Shown one piece after another: positions 7,461-17,184 of a DNA stretch of 64,000 nucleotides. The stretch is taken from contig JAFZPM010000046.1 in NCBI GenBank assembly GCA_017550335.1, positions 124,001 to 188,000 of the forward strand, in the 5' to 3' direction. The position numbers were made by a program, and so were the translations under genes. The DNA is from Paludibacteraceae bacterium. GTDB taxonomy: Bacteria > Bacteroidota > Bacteroidia > Bacteroidales > Paludibacteraceae. The notes below the pieces were generated by a model. That model saw nothing but the letters and a program-made list of their open reading frames with translations, did no database searches and was not told the DNA's origin. Numbering within the stretch: position 1 is the first letter of the stretch; each line of letters opens with the position of its first letter.

Positions 7461-8741
7461 ATGGATATTTCAAAAATACAACAGATAATTGTAACGAACA
7501 GAAATCAAATACCATCTATCGAGATCGTGGAAAGGTCCTTTGATTTTGATGAAAACGTTAATTACGTATTGACAGGTGTCCGTCAAGCTGGGAAATCTTA
7601 TTTGATGTTTCAACGTATCCAGTCGTTGTTGAGAGCTGGGACCCCCATAGAACAGATTCTCTATATCAATTTTGATGATGAACGTTTGCTTGGCTTTGCA
7701 ACTGAGGATTTGGATTTGATTCTACAGGCGCACTATCAGATGTCGGAAGTTAAACCCATTCTTTTTTTCGATGAGTTGCAGAACATTGAAGGTTGGGAAA
7801 AATTCGCTCGCCGGCTTGCCAATGAAAAATATCGTATATTTATTACGGGAAGCAATGCCAAAATGCTGAGTGCCGAATTTGTCACCATTCTGGGAGGAAG
7901 ATATATGATGATGAGTGTGTTTCCCTACTCATTCAACGAATATATATGTGCTGGGAATTTTAAACTTGAGGGCAATTGGCAATATGACATCAATTGCCTG
8001 AATCATGTAAAACGATTATTCAGTGAATATTTCCATTTCGGTGGATTCCCTGAATCGAGAAATGTTCAGCAAAAGAGGTCGTGGTTATCTTCTCTGTTCA
8101 AGAAGATGCTTTTAGGTGACGTGATAGCACGTAACGGAATAAAAAATAGCAATTCTTTATTGTTCCTCTCCAAAAAACTTGCGGAGAGTGTCGGACAACC
8201 AGTGTCATATACCCGTATGTCAAATCTGGTATCCTCATTAGGTGAGAAGGCACAGACAAATACGATGATAGATTATGTGCGGTATATGGAAGATGCTTGT
8301 ATCCTTTTCAGTGTCAGAAATATCACACGTCAATTTGCGGAAAAGGAGGGAAACAAGAAATATTATTACTGTGACAATGGAATACTGGAGCTGTTTTTGT
8401 TGGACGGCAACACTTCATTGTTGGAAAATATTGTTGCTGTTGAGCTCAAACGATATTATGGTGATGATTTTTATTTTTATAATGATAATGTGGAGGTGGA
8501 TTTTGTTATTCCCGAACGTGAACTTGCCATTCAGGTTTCCTATTCTCTCGGAGACGAAATGAGTGAGACTTATGAGCGGGAGACTCAGGCTTTAATCAAA
8601 CTGTCAAAACGTTTGCCGTACAATAATTTGCTGATATTGACATACGATGAAGAGAAGACGTTTTCCATTAACGGCAAAGAAATCGAAGTGAAACCCGTAT
8701 GGAAATGGATGTTGCAAAACTCCCGTAGACGAAACGTATGA
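7461..8741 (+). CDS. AAA_14/DUF4143 ATP-binding protein
   Basis: Protein of 426 residues. Residues 38-46 hold a Walker A (GVRQAGKS), residues about 97-104 a Walker B (ILFFDELQ), and GSNAKMLS matches the sensor-1 region of the AAA_14 family. The C-terminal third (EVDFVIPERELAIQVSYSL) is the DUF4143 part, which has a PD-(D/E)xK-like core: E, D and Q-V appear in the expected order. These proteins are widespread, often single genes in Bacteroidota; their role is not established, though they are sometimes carried by mobile DNA or grouped with toxin-antitoxin-like genes. It has its own promoter and no partner gene. Confidence 0.9.
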   Translation: MDISKIQQIIVTNRNQIPSIEIVERSFDFDENVNYVLTGVRQAGKSYLMFQRIQSLLRAGTPIEQILYINFDDERLLGFATEDLDLILQAHYQMSEVKPILFFDELQNIEGWEKFARRLANEKYRIFITGSNAKMLSAEFVTILGGRYMMMSVFPYSFNEYICAGNFKLEGNWQYDINCLNHVKRLFSEYFHFGGFPESRNVQQKRSWLSSLFKKMLLGDVIARNGIKNSNSLLFLSKKLAESVGQPVSYTRMSNLVSSLGEKAQTNTMIDYVRYMEDACILFSVRNITRQFAEKEGNKKYYYCDNGILELFLLDGNTSLLENIVAVELKRYYGDDFYFYNDNVEVDFVIPERELAIQVSYSLGDEMSETYERETQALIKLSKRLPYNNLLILTYDEEKTFSINGKEIEVKPVWKWMLQNSRRRNV

Positions 8742-8841
8742 TTCCATGCTATATCCGTTAAAAGTAGGAACGAAAAATGAAGAGTGAAAATCTGTTCTAC
8801 AGAAACTTTTCCGCGAACATCATTTTGCGCCACTTTTTTTG

Positions 8842-8849
8842 TATCTTTG
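8842..8849 (+). promoter_or_regulatory. -7 promoter element upstream of lysS
   Basis: TATCTTTG is an exact TANNTTTG match 25 bp before the lysS ATG. No TTTG is found 19-21 bp upstream, so the -33 element is weak or absent. Confidence 0.5.
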
Positions 8850-8874
8850 CGCACATTTATAAGATTTTATACTG

Positions 8875-10599
8875 ATGAGCTTACTGGATTTGAGTGAACA
8901 GGAGATCTTGAGGAGAGAGAGCCTCAAGGAGTTGCGCGCGATGGGCATCGACCCATATCCCGCTGCAGAGTATGTAGTTACGGATTATTCCACAAACATA
9001 AAGAGCGAGTTCTCGGATGACGCTCCCCGTAAGGATGTCACCATCGCGGGACGTATCATGAGCCGCCGTATCATGGGCAAGGCCTCCTTCATGGAGCTGC
9101 AGGACAGCAAGGGCCGTGTCCAAGTCTATATCTCAAGGGACGATTTATGTCCGGACGAGAACAAGGACATGTACAACGTCGTCTTCAAGAAGTTGCTCGA
9201 CATCGGCGACTTCGTGGGTGTCAAGGGCTACGTCTTCCGTACCCAAATGGGGGAGATCTCCGTCCATGCGGCCGAGCTGACTGTCTTGAGCAAATCACTC
9301 CGTCCGTTGCCTATCGTGAAGTACAAGGATGGTGTCGCCTACGACGCTTTCGATGATCCTGAGCTGCGCTACCGCCAACGCTACGTCGATTTGGTGGTGA
9401 ACGACGGTGTGAAGGATATCTTCATCAAACGTTCCAAGGTCTACAAGACCCTGAGGGGCGTCCTGGATGAGGCTGGCTACATGGAGGTGGAGACGCCTAT
9501 CCTGCAACAGATCGCGGGTGGCGCGAGCGCTCGTCCGTTCATCACCCACCACAACACGTTGGATGTGGACCTCTACCTGCGTATCGCGACCGAGCTTTAC
9601 CTGAAACGATTGATCGTCGGCGGTTTCGAGGGCGTTTACGAGATCGGCAAGAACTTCCGTAACGAGGGTATGGACCGTACGCACAACCCTGAGTTCACCT
9701 GCATGGAGCTCTACGTGCAGTACAAGGATTATAACTGGATGATGTCATTCACCGAGCAGTTGCTCGAAAAGATATGCTTCGCCGCCAACGGCTGTTACGA
9801 GTCGAAGGTGGGTGATAACGTGATCAGTTTCAAGGCCCCTTACCGCAGGTTGCCTATCCTCGACGCTATCAAGGAGAAGACCGGCTACGACCTCAACGGC
9901 AAGAGCGAGGAGGAGATCCGTGAGATCTGCAAGGCGCTGAAGATGGAGATCGACGACACGATGGGTAAGGGTAAGCTGATCGATGAGATATTCGGAGAGT
10001 TCTGCGAGGGTACGTATATCCAACCAACCTTCATCACCGACTATCCGGTCGAGATGTCTCCGCTCACGAAGATGCACCGCTCTAAGCCAGGCTTGACGGA
10101 GCGTTTCGAGCTCATGGTCAACGGTAAGGAGTTGGCCAACGCATACTCCGAGCTGAACGACCCGATCGACCAGATGGAGCGTTTCAAGGAGCAGTTGAGG
10201 CTTTCGGAGAAGGGCGACGACGAGGCGATGTTCATCGATCAGGATTTCGTGCGCGCTTTGGAGTACGGTATGCCTCCTACATCAGGTATCGGTATCGGTA
10301 TCGACCGTCTCGTCATGTTGATGACGGGCCAGACGACCATCCAGGAGGTGCTCTTCTTCCCGCAGATGAAGCCGGAGAAGGCGCAGACGAAAGACCCTGT
10401 CTCTAAGTTCACCGCGTTGGGAATCCCTGAGGATTGGGTGCCTGTCGTGCAGAAGGCGGGCATCTTGACAGTCTCTCAGTTGAAGGATGTGAACCCGAAC
10501 AAGTTCCACCAGGACATTTGCGGTTTAAATAAGAAATTCAAACTTGAGTTGGTCAACCCAACCCGTGAAGAGGTTGCGGAGTGGGTTAGTAAAATCTAA
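8875..10599 (+). CDS. lysS: Lysine--tRNA ligase, class II
   Basis: Protein of 574 residues that charges tRNA-Lys with lysine in the cytoplasm. An OB-fold anticodon-binding domain spans about residues 55-165 ([20 protein letters not shown]). Class II motif 2 is at about residue 260 ([15 protein letters not shown]) and motif 3 at about 470-485 ([15 protein letters not shown]). A C-terminal extension of about 65 residues after the catalytic core (from [11 protein letters not shown]) is typical of Bacteroidota LysS. The gene is closely followed by gpsA (3 bp gap) and pgi, forming a housekeeping operon that ends at the terminator near 13023. Confidence 0.98.
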   Translation: MSLLDLSEQEILRRESLKELRAMGIDPYPAAEYVVTDYSTNIKSEFSDDAPRKDVTIAGRIMSRRIMGKASFMELQDSKGRVQVYISRDDLCPDENKDMYNVVFKKLLDIGDFVGVKGYVFRTQMGEISVHAAELTVLSKSLRPLPIVKYKDGVAYDAFDDPELRYRQRYVDLVVNDGVKDIFIKRSKVYKTLRGVLDEAGYMEVETPILQQIAGGASARPFITHHNTLDVDLYLRIATELYLKRLIVGGFEGVYEIGKNFRNEGMDRTHNPEFTCMELYVQYKDYNWMMSFTEQLLEKICFAANGCYESKVGDNVISFKAPYRRLPILDAIKEKTGYDLNGKSEEEIREICKALKMEIDDTMGKGKLIDEIFGEFCEGTYIQPTFITDYPVEMSPLTKMHRSKPGLTERFELMVNGKELANAYSELNDPIDQMERFKEQLRLSEKGDDEAMFIDQDFVRALEYGMPPTSGIGIGIDRLVMLMTGQTTIQEVLFFPQMKPEKAQTKDPVSKFTALGIPEDWVPVVQKAGILTVSQLKDVNPNKFHQDICGLNKKFKLELVNPTREEVAEWVSKI

Positions 10600-10602
10600 T
10601 AT

Positions 10603-11607
10603 ATGGACGTGAAAGAAGAACCGAGGATCGCCGTCATGGGAGGTGGTAGCTGGGCTACCGCCATCGCTAAGATTTGTATGGCGAACAGAGAACGTCGGAT
10701 CAATTGGTACATGCGCAGGCAGGACCAGATTGACGACTTCAAGGAGATGGGGCACAATCCAGCCTATCTCTCCATGGTGCCTTTCGATTTGGATAGGATC
10801 GAGTTCTCCTGCAATATCAATGAGATCGTCAAGAAATCCGACATCCTGATATTCGCGACTCCTTCGCCTTTCCTCAAACAGCACTTGAAGAAGCTCCGCG
10901 CTTCCTTGAAGAGCAAGATTGTGGTTTCCGCCATCAAGGGTATCGTGCCCGACGAGAACCTCACCGTCTCTGAATATTTCCACCAGTTCTACAATGTGCC
11001 GCAGGATAATCTGCTGGTCATCTCCGGTCCTTCCCATGCGGAGGAGGTGGCGATGGACCGCCTGTCGTACCTGACCATCGGTGGTGTCTCCAGGGACAAC
11101 GCCAAGATCGTCGCCAATATGCTTCAGAACAATTATGTGCGGACCTCCACCGTGGATGATATCATCGGTTTGGAGTATGCCTCCGTGCTGAAGAACGTCT
11201 ATGCCATCGCGGCGGGTGTCTGCCATGGCTTGAAGTATGGTGACAACTTCCAGGCGGTGCTGATTTCCAATGCGATACAGGAGATGCATCGCTTCCTGAA
11301 CATCGTGAACGAGAAGCAACGAAACATCTCCGAGTCGGCCTATTTGGGCGATTTGCTGGTGACCAGCTACTCCAAGTTCAGCCGTAACCGCACGTTCGGT
11401 ACGATGATCGGAAAGGGTTACTCCGTCAAGACCGCGCAGCTCGAGATGGAGATGATCGCGGAAGGTTACTACGGCACCAAGTGTATCCATGAGATCAATA
11501 AGAACTTCCACGTGAATATGCCAATCATGGACTCCGTCTACAATATCCTTTACGGGAAGATTTCGCCCGCCATTGAGATAAAAGTGTTGACGAGCTTATT
11601 GCGTTGA
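10603..11607 (+). CDS. gpsA: Glycerol-3-phosphate dehydrogenase [NAD(P)+]
   Basis: Protein of 334 residues that reduces dihydroxyacetone phosphate to sn-glycerol 3-phosphate for phospholipid synthesis. The Rossmann nucleotide-binding loop is at residues 12-22 (GGGSWATAIAK), the ATPSPFLKQ segment follows the third strand, VSAIKGI and ISGPSHAEE match conserved family blocks, and the catalytic lysine is in SVLKNVYAIAAG near residue 197. Length is normal. It sits between lysS and pgi in one transcription unit; the lysS-gpsA-pgi order is familiar from Bacteroidales genomes. Confidence 0.97.
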   Translation: MDVKEEPRIAVMGGGSWATAIAKICMANRERRINWYMRRQDQIDDFKEMGHNPAYLSMVPFDLDRIEFSCNINEIVKKSDILIFATPSPFLKQHLKKLRASLKSKIVVSAIKGIVPDENLTVSEYFHQFYNVPQDNLLVISGPSHAEEVAMDRLSYLTIGGVSRDNAKIVANMLQNNYVRTSTVDDIIGLEYASVLKNVYAIAAGVCHGLKYGDNFQAVLISNAIQEMHRFLNIVNEKQRNISESAYLGDLLVTSYSKFSRNRTFGTMIGKGYSVKTAQLEMEMIAEGYYGTKCIHEINKNFHVNMPIMDSVYNILYGKISPAIEIKVLTSLLR

Positions 11608-11648
11608 TAATGAGTGTGTAATGATATAATATCTTAAAAATTATAAGA

Positions 11649-13010
11649 ATGGAAAACATCAAATTGAACATTGAGAATGCATTCTCTTGCGAGGGTTTGT
11701 ATATCTCCAAGCCATGCATCACGGCTTACGAGGCTAAGGTAAAAGAGTGCCAGGAAATGTTGCATTTCGGCAAGGGTAAGGGTAACGATTTCTTGGGTTG
11801 GTTGACGCTGCCTTCTTCCTTGGACGATAACTTCTTGAACAAGATCATCGCTACGGCTGACCGTTTGAGGAAGTCTTGCGACGTAGTGGTTGTGGCTGGT
11901 ATCGGTGGTTCATACTTGGGTGCCCGCGCCGTCATCGAGGCATTGTCCAACGCGTTTGCGGCTTACTCTAAGAGCAAGGTGAACCCAGCTATCGTTTTCG
12001 CCGGCAATAACATCAGCGAGGATTATTTGGCTGAGCTCTCTTCTTTCTTGAGAAGGAAGCAGTTCGGTATCATCAATATCTCCAAGTCAGGTACTACGAC
12101 CGAGACCGCTTTGGCGTTCCGTATCCTCAAGACCCAATTGGAGGAGCAAGTAGGCAAGGCTGAGGCTAAGAACCGTATCGTGGCTGTTACGGACGCCGCT
12201 AAGGGCGCTCTCCGCAAATTGGCTACGCAAGAGGGTTATGAGACTTACGTGATTCCTGATAATGTGGGTGGACGTTTCTCTGTCCTCACTCCAGTAGGTT
12301 TGCTCCCTATCGCTGTGGCTGGCTTCGACATCAAGCAATTGGTGGCTGGTGCTAAGAAGATGCAGGAGATGTGCAACATCGATGTTCCATTCTCTAAGAA
12401 CCCTGCCGCTCAATACGCCGCTGTACGTAACGAGTTGTACCAGAAGGGTAAGAAGATCGAGATCTTGGTGAACTATCACCCTAAATTGCACTTCATCGGT
12501 GAGTGGTGGAAGCAACTCTACGGTGAGTCTGAGGGTAAGGACTTGAAGGGTATCTTCCCTGCTGCGGTAGACTTCTCTACTGACCTCCACTCAATGGGTC
12601 AATGGATCCAAGAGGGTGAGCGTACGATCTTCGAGACCGTTATCTCCATCAAGAGAGCTAACAAGAAGGTGGTTGTCCCTGAGGACAAGGAGAACCTCGA
12701 CGGTTTGAACTTCTTGGCTGGCAAGCGTGTGGATGAGGTGAACAAGATGGCAGAGTTGGGTGTTGTATTGGCCCACGTGGATGGTCAGGTGCCTAACCTG
12801 CACATCGATATGCCTTCATTGAACGAGTACTACATCGGTCAGTTGTTCTACTTCTTCGAGAAGGCCTGCGGTATCAGCGGTTACTTGCTTGGTGTGAACC
12901 CATTCAACCAACCAGGTGTTGAGGCTTACAAGAAGAACATGTTCGCCTTGTTGGGCAAGCCAGGTTACGAGAAAGAGACCGAGGCGATTAAAGCTAGATT
13001 GAATAAATAA
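11649..13010 (+). CDS. pgi: Glucose-6-phosphate isomerase
   Basis: Protein of 453 residues that interconverts glucose 6-phosphate and fructose 6-phosphate. The SIS-fold phosphate-binding segments are visible: [16 protein letters not shown] near residue 80, [13 protein letters not shown] near 145, and the family signature [19 protein letters not shown] near 207-225. [15 protein letters not shown] near 285 is also conserved. The length fits the shorter bacterial class. It is the last gene of the lysS operon and is followed by a strong terminator. Codon choice is strongly biased toward a few codons (AAG, GGT, CTC), suggesting high expression. Confidence 0.98.
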   Translation: MENIKLNIENAFSCEGLYISKPCITAYEAKVKECQEMLHFGKGKGNDFLGWLTLPSSLDDNFLNKIIATADRLRKSCDVVVVAGIGGSYLGARAVIEALSNAFAAYSKSKVNPAIVFAGNNISEDYLAELSSFLRRKQFGIINISKSGTTTETALAFRILKTQLEEQVGKAEAKNRIVAVTDAAKGALRKLATQEGYETYVIPDNVGGRFSVLTPVGLLPIAVAGFDIKQLVAGAKKMQEMCNIDVPFSKNPAAQYAAVRNELYQKGKKIEILVNYHPKLHFIGEWWKQLYGESEGKDLKGIFPAAVDFSTDLHSMGQWIQEGERTIFETVISIKRANKKVVVPEDKENLDGLNFLAGKRVDEVNKMAELGVVLAHVDGQVPNLHIDMPSLNEYYIGQLFYFFEKACGISGYLLGVNPFNQPGVEAYKKNMFALLGKPGYEKETEAIKARLNK

Positions 13011-13022
13011 TATTTATAATTG

Positions 13023-13056
13023 GGTCAAACACAAGAAATTGTGTTTGACCTTTTTT
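13023..13056 (+). terminator. Rho-independent terminator after pgi
   Basis: A perfect 12 bp stem, GGTCAAACACAA with TTGTGTTTGACC, closes a four-base loop and is followed by six T. It ends the lysS-gpsA-pgi unit. Confidence 0.95.
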
Positions 13057-13066
13057 CTTCTTATAT

Positions 13067-13699
13067 ATGGAAATACTTCAGTGGTGTCTTGATAACCTGA
13101 ATTATTGGACCGTCCTGCTTTTGATGGCCATCGAAAGCTCATTCATACCGTTCCCTTCAGAGATTGTGGTTCCTCCTGCCGCCTACAAGGCCGCCGCAGG
13201 TGAGTTGAATGTTGTGGGGGTGGTGGCATCCGCTTCTTGTGGTGCTATTATCGGTGCATTGATTAACTATGTTCTGGCCCGTACTTTGGGGCGCACCTTC
13301 GTCTATTGGTTTGTGGAGACGAAGTTCGGACATCTCTGTATGCTCTCTTCGGAGAAGATGGAGCATGCCGAGGAGTATTTCAGGGAGCATGGCGTCTCCT
13401 CTACCTTGATCGGGCGTATGGTGCCTGCCGTCCGTCAGTTGATCTCCATTCCTGCTGGTTTGGCCAAGATGAGTCTTCACACGTTTGTGCTCTTCACCTT
13501 CTTGGGTGCGTTCGTCTGGAACTCCATTCTCGCCGCGATAGGCTACGGTTTGCATGGTGTGGTGCCGAAAGACCAGTTGGCGACAGCTGTGGCGGAGTAT
13601 AAACCCTATTTGGCTGCGGGTGGTATTATCCTTTTCATCTGTTTCGTGGCTTACTTGGTCATCAAATCGAAAAAGAAGTCGAATCGAAAAAATGATTGA
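13067..13699 (+). CDS. DedA-family membrane protein
   Basis: Protein of 210 residues, with the DedA/VTT (SNARE-associated) hallmarks: ESSFIPFPSEIVVPPA at residues 23-38 and GRMVPAVRQLISIPAGLAKM near 122-141, which contains the conserved basic residue in the re-entrant loop. Four or five hydrophobic helices, the last at about residues 183-205, are followed by a basic tail (KSKKKSNRKND). DedA proteins act in the inner membrane, several as flippases that recycle undecaprenyl phosphate or phospholipids. It lies directly before the surface-polysaccharide locus, which also depends on that carrier, but a terminator separates them. Confidence 0.93.
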   Translation: MEILQWCLDNLNYWTVLLLMAIESSFIPFPSEIVVPPAAYKAAAGELNVVGVVASASCGAIIGALINYVLARTLGRTFVYWFVETKFGHLCMLSSEKMEHAEEYFREHGVSSTLIGRMVPAVRQLISIPAGLAKMSLHTFVLFTFLGAFVWNSILAAIGYGLHGVVPKDQLATAVAEYKPYLAAGGIILFICFVAYLVIKSKKKSNRKND

Positions 13700-13700
13700 A

Positions 13701-13742
13701 GCGGCTCGATTTGCTTTTTTAAGCGAATGAGCCCGTTTTTTT
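13701..13742 (+). terminator. Terminator after the DedA gene
   Basis: An imperfect stem (CGGCTCGATTTGCTT against AAGCGAATGAGCCCG) with a short T loop is followed by seven T. Confidence 0.75.
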
Positions 13743-13846
13743 GTCTGGAATATGTTTTATTTCAGAGGGAAAAATCGTATATTCGCATGTGTTTGGGTGC
13801 CTTCGGAACGAATCGTCACCCAAATGGTTTCTAAACGTGCGATTTG

Positions 13847-14662
13847 ATGAGTGTTGAAAGTAGATTCGGATTGTTTATGTGTAGGCTATGCCTCGTCGTC
13901 GTCTTGACGGGTGCATTCTCTTCTTGTATTTCCCGTACGGAAATCGCTTATTTGCAGGAACAGCAGGATGCGGCGCGTCCCGTTGCGGATTCGTTGTACG
14001 ATGCGCGGATCAAGCCGAAGGATCTGCTGACGATTACGGTCAACACATTTGACAGGGAGGCTTCCTTGCCGTTCAACCTCATGTATCCTTCCAATTCACC
14101 GAACGGTTATTCCAACACCGTTGGGGAGGGAACCATGCAGAAGTATCTGGTGGACAATGACGGAGATATCGATTTCCCGGTCTTGGGACGCATCAAGGTC
14201 GCTGGTCTGACCAAGAAGGAGTTGGAGGCTTACATCCGTGGACGGTTGAACGTCTATCTGAAGGAAGAGCCTCTCGTGAATGTGAGGATGGTCAACTATA
14301 AGATATCTGTGTTAGGCGAGGTGGCGCATCCCAATACCTACATCATCACGAATGAGAAAGTGAATGTTCTTGAGGCCTTGGCATTGGCCGGTGATATGAC
14401 CATCTACGGAAAACGCAAGAATGTGAAACTGATGAGGGAAGGAGAGTCGGGGGAACGCGAAGTCTACACCATCGACTTGACTGACAAGAATCTGATACAC
14501 TCCCCGTATTTCTATCTTCAGCAGAACGATGTGCTATACGTGGAGCCGAACAAGACCAAGATGCGTAACAGCCGCTATAGTGCCATGACTGGGCAAGTCC
14601 TGACGGGCACCTCCGTGCTGGTGTCCGTCGCGAGTCTTATTGTGACACTTCTAAAGAAATAA
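13847..14662 (+). CDS. Polysaccharide export lipoprotein, Wza-like
   Basis: Protein of 271 residues forming the outer-membrane export channel for a capsule or exopolysaccharide. The signal peptide ends in a lipobox (AFSSC near residues 24-28). A Poly_export domain starts with YDARIKPKDLLTITV, and an SLBB domain carries ISVLGEVAHPNTYIITNEKV and a second NDVLYVEPNK motif. A hydrophobic segment closes the protein (VLVSVASLIVTLL), as in many Bacteroidota members. A TTG three bases upstream is in frame but ATG is preferred. It is the first gene of the polysaccharide locus, 10 bp before the Wzc-like kinase. Confidence 0.93.
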   Translation: MSVESRFGLFMCRLCLVVVLTGAFSSCISRTEIAYLQEQQDAARPVADSLYDARIKPKDLLTITVNTFDREASLPFNLMYPSNSPNGYSNTVGEGTMQKYLVDNDGDIDFPVLGRIKVAGLTKKELEAYIRGRLNVYLKEEPLVNVRMVNYKISVLGEVAHPNTYIITNEKVNVLEALALAGDMTIYGKRKNVKLMREGESGEREVYTIDLTDKNLIHSPYFYLQQNDVLYVEPNKTKMRNSRYSAMTGQVLTGTSVLVSVASLIVTLLKK

Positions 14663-14672
14663 TTAGTTCGAT

Positions 14673-17069
14673 ATGGAGCAACAGCGGAATCTCAATCAGC
14701 GGAAGACGGAAGAGGATAGCATAGATCTGAAGGATCTTGTATTCACTTTCCTTGCCTATTGGAAGTGTTTCGCTCTCTCTCTGCTTGTTTGCGTCCTGTT
14801 GGGGGTCGTTTACCTCCACCACACGATGCCTACCTACCGTGTCTCCTCCAAGATCATGATCCGTGACGAGAAGAGGGGAGGAAACTTCTTCTCCGAAATA
14901 TCTGTGTTCGACGACATAGACATGTTCTATAAAGTGAACACGGAGAACGAGGTGGAGTTGCTCAAGTCTAAAACATTGGTGAAGAACGTGATCATGGAGC
15001 GTAAGCTCTATGTGAACTATTACGGGAAGACCTTCCTCCGTCGACGTGATGTGACTGGTTCATCCCCTATTGCCTTGGTGGATAGTTTGTTCGACGCCTC
15101 TTCGCTTTCCGGCAAGATGGTGGTGGATTTGGAGTTGAAGGGGAATGGATCCGTGCAGGTTCAGGCTACGTATGATAATGAGATGGTCTGCGATTCCCTC
15201 TTTCCTGGATTCCCGATCGAGGTGAATTCGCCGAATGGACCATTGGATTTCGCCTTGGCGAGAGCGTGGGAGAAGGGTTCCGACTATGACCATATCATCG
15301 TGGAGATCCATCCGCCGTTATCCTTGGCGGAACGTTATATCAAGAATCTCTTCCTCGCCCAGGTGAGCAAGAACTCTTCTGTCGTGGTGATGACCCTGAA
15401 CACTACGAGCAAGGAGAGGGGAATCACCTTCCTGAACGGATTGATCGACATGTACAACCGCTCCGCTGTCGAGGAGAAGAATGAGGTGGCTACGAAAACG
15501 GCCCTCTTCATCGATAACCGTATCAAGGTGCTGACGGAGGAGTTGGGGGAGACGGAGAAGAATCTGGAAAAATATAAGAAAAAAGAGGGATTGACGGAAC
15601 TCTCCTCCAATGCCCAGCTCTACCTGCAGAAGGGAGCGGAGTATGAAGCGAGACGGGTGGACTGCGAAACGCAGTTGAACCTGGTGCTCTCCCTGAAGAA
15701 GTATCTTTCCGATGATGCGAACAGAGGGTCGGTGATCCCTTCTAATATCGGATTGGAAGACGTTGGCTTGATGGAGCAGATCAACAAGTACAACAACTTG
15801 TTGCTTTCTAGGGTGAAACTGCTCCAATCGACTTCGGAACATAACCCCGCCGTCGCCCAGCAGACGCTTCAGATCAATGGCTTGTATGAGAACATCAAGT
15901 TGCTGGTATCCAATGTGGAGAATGGTCTTAATATCTCTTTGTCCGATTTGAACCGTCAGACGGCAAAGTTCAGGGGCCAGATCAGCAATGTGCCTACCCA
16001 GGAACGACTCTCCGTGGAAATAGAGAGGCAACGCCAGATCCAGCAGCAACTCTTCCTGCTCCTGCTGCAGAAGAGGGAGGAGAACGCATTGACTATGGCG
16101 GCCACGCTGAACTGCGCCAAGGTGGTGGATGAGAGTGTCGCGGAAGATGCCCCTGTCTCCCCGAAAAAGGTGTTGGTCTTTTCTCTCGCTTTCTTCCTCG
16201 GATTGGTGATCCCAGTCTTGGTTCTGTACCTGAAGAGGCTCTTCTCGTTCAATGTGACCGACTCATACGAGTTGGAACAGGAGGGGCTCACGTCCTTGCC
16301 TGTGTTGGCTGAACTGCCATACAAGGATGACTCCATGTCTGAAGAGGATTGGTCGAGGATCAGGGAAGAACCTTTCCGCCTTCTCCGTACGAATCTGCAA
16401 TTTGTCCAGCAAAGCAAGGATAACAAGGTCTTTCTGATCACCTCCTTTGTCCCGAACGAGGGCAAGACGTTCGTCGCGTATAATGTGGCCTTCTCGTTCG
16501 CTTCCCTTTCTAAAAAGGTTGTTGTGGTCGGCGGAGATATCCGTAACCCACAGATTAAACGCTATTTCGATAAGAACAGGAAGCATGGCTTGTCTAATTT
16601 CTTGTCGAATGATTCGCTGAAGGTCGACGATGTGGTCGCTCATACGGATGTCCCGAATCTGGATTTCATACCGGGCGGCTCTGTTCCTCCGAATCCTGCG
16701 GAATTGCTTTCCCGTTCGAGGTTGGATGACTTGTTCGTCGAGCTTCGCTCCCGTTATGATTATGTGATCATCGATACGGCGCCCGTCTCCATCGTGACGG
16801 ATACGTTGATCCTCTCCCGCGTGGCGGATCTGACGGTCTTCGTGTGCCGTTCTAAGGCTCTGAATAAACGTTGTTTCAAGTATATCAATTCATTGGCGGA
16901 GGAGAAAAGGTTGCCTAATGTCGGAATCGTCATCAATGCGGTCCGTAAGTCCCGCCGTAACCGTTATGGTAAGAACTATGGCTATGGTTATGGCGCAGGT
17001 TATGGTTACGGCTATGGATACGGGTACGGTTACGGACATGAGTACACCAATAAAAACTCTTCCAACTGA
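14673..17069 (+). CDS. Wzc-like polysaccharide copolymerase and tyrosine autokinase
   Basis: Protein of 798 residues. A Wzz domain follows transmembrane helix 1 (about residues 28-50), coiled-coil segments occupy about 290-480, helix 2 is at about 505-528, and a cytoplasmic BY-kinase runs from 570 to 750. Walker A is VPNEGKTFVAYN, the A' motif is VVGGDIRNPQ and Walker B is YVIIDTAPVSIVTD. The tail is a Tyr-Gly repeat (YGYGYG, residues about 768-788), the usual autophosphorylation cluster. It controls chain length and export with the Wza-like protein upstream. No partner tyrosine phosphatase gene is seen in the window. Confidence 0.95.
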   Translation: MEQQRNLNQRKTEEDSIDLKDLVFTFLAYWKCFALSLLVCVLLGVVYLHHTMPTYRVSSKIMIRDEKRGGNFFSEISVFDDIDMFYKVNTENEVELLKSKTLVKNVIMERKLYVNYYGKTFLRRRDVTGSSPIALVDSLFDASSLSGKMVVDLELKGNGSVQVQATYDNEMVCDSLFPGFPIEVNSPNGPLDFALARAWEKGSDYDHIIVEIHPPLSLAERYIKNLFLAQVSKNSSVVVMTLNTTSKERGITFLNGLIDMYNRSAVEEKNEVATKTALFIDNRIKVLTEELGETEKNLEKYKKKEGLTELSSNAQLYLQKGAEYEARRVDCETQLNLVLSLKKYLSDDANRGSVIPSNIGLEDVGLMEQINKYNNLLLSRVKLLQSTSEHNPAVAQQTLQINGLYENIKLLVSNVENGLNISLSDLNRQTAKFRGQISNVPTQERLSVEIERQRQIQQQLFLLLLQKREENALTMAATLNCAKVVDESVAEDAPVSPKKVLVFSLAFFLGLVIPVLVLYLKRLFSFNVTDSYELEQEGLTSLPVLAELPYKDDSMSEEDWSRIREEPFRLLRTNLQFVQQSKDNKVFLITSFVPNEGKTFVAYNVAFSFASLSKKVVVVGGDIRNPQIKRYFDKNRKHGLSNFLSNDSLKVDDVVAHTDVPNLDFIPGGSVPPNPAELLSRSRLDDLFVELRSRYDYVIIDTAPVSIVTDTLILSRVADLTVFVCRSKALNKRCFKYINSLAEEKRLPNVGIVINAVRKSRRNRYGKNYGYGYGAGYGYGYGYGYGYGHEYTNKNSSN

Positions 17070-17184
17070 TTTTACATGATGCACCGTCCTTTTGCCGGTA
17101 TGTTACTGACAATCACGAAGTGTTTCTGTTTTGTAAATGTAACTATTTGGATTACAATTAATTAGTATATTTTATTGGCAAAAA

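Noticed and set aside
10525..11511. 328-codon open frame on the minus strand opposite gpsA
   Set aside because: It lies fully over a clear gpsA gene, has no recognisable motif and a composition (many His, Arg, Asp) typical of antisense frames in this codon usage.
16975..17037. Tyr-Gly coding repeat considered as an independent tandem repeat element
   Set aside because: It is in frame and is a normal tail of BY-kinases; kept only as a note on that gene.
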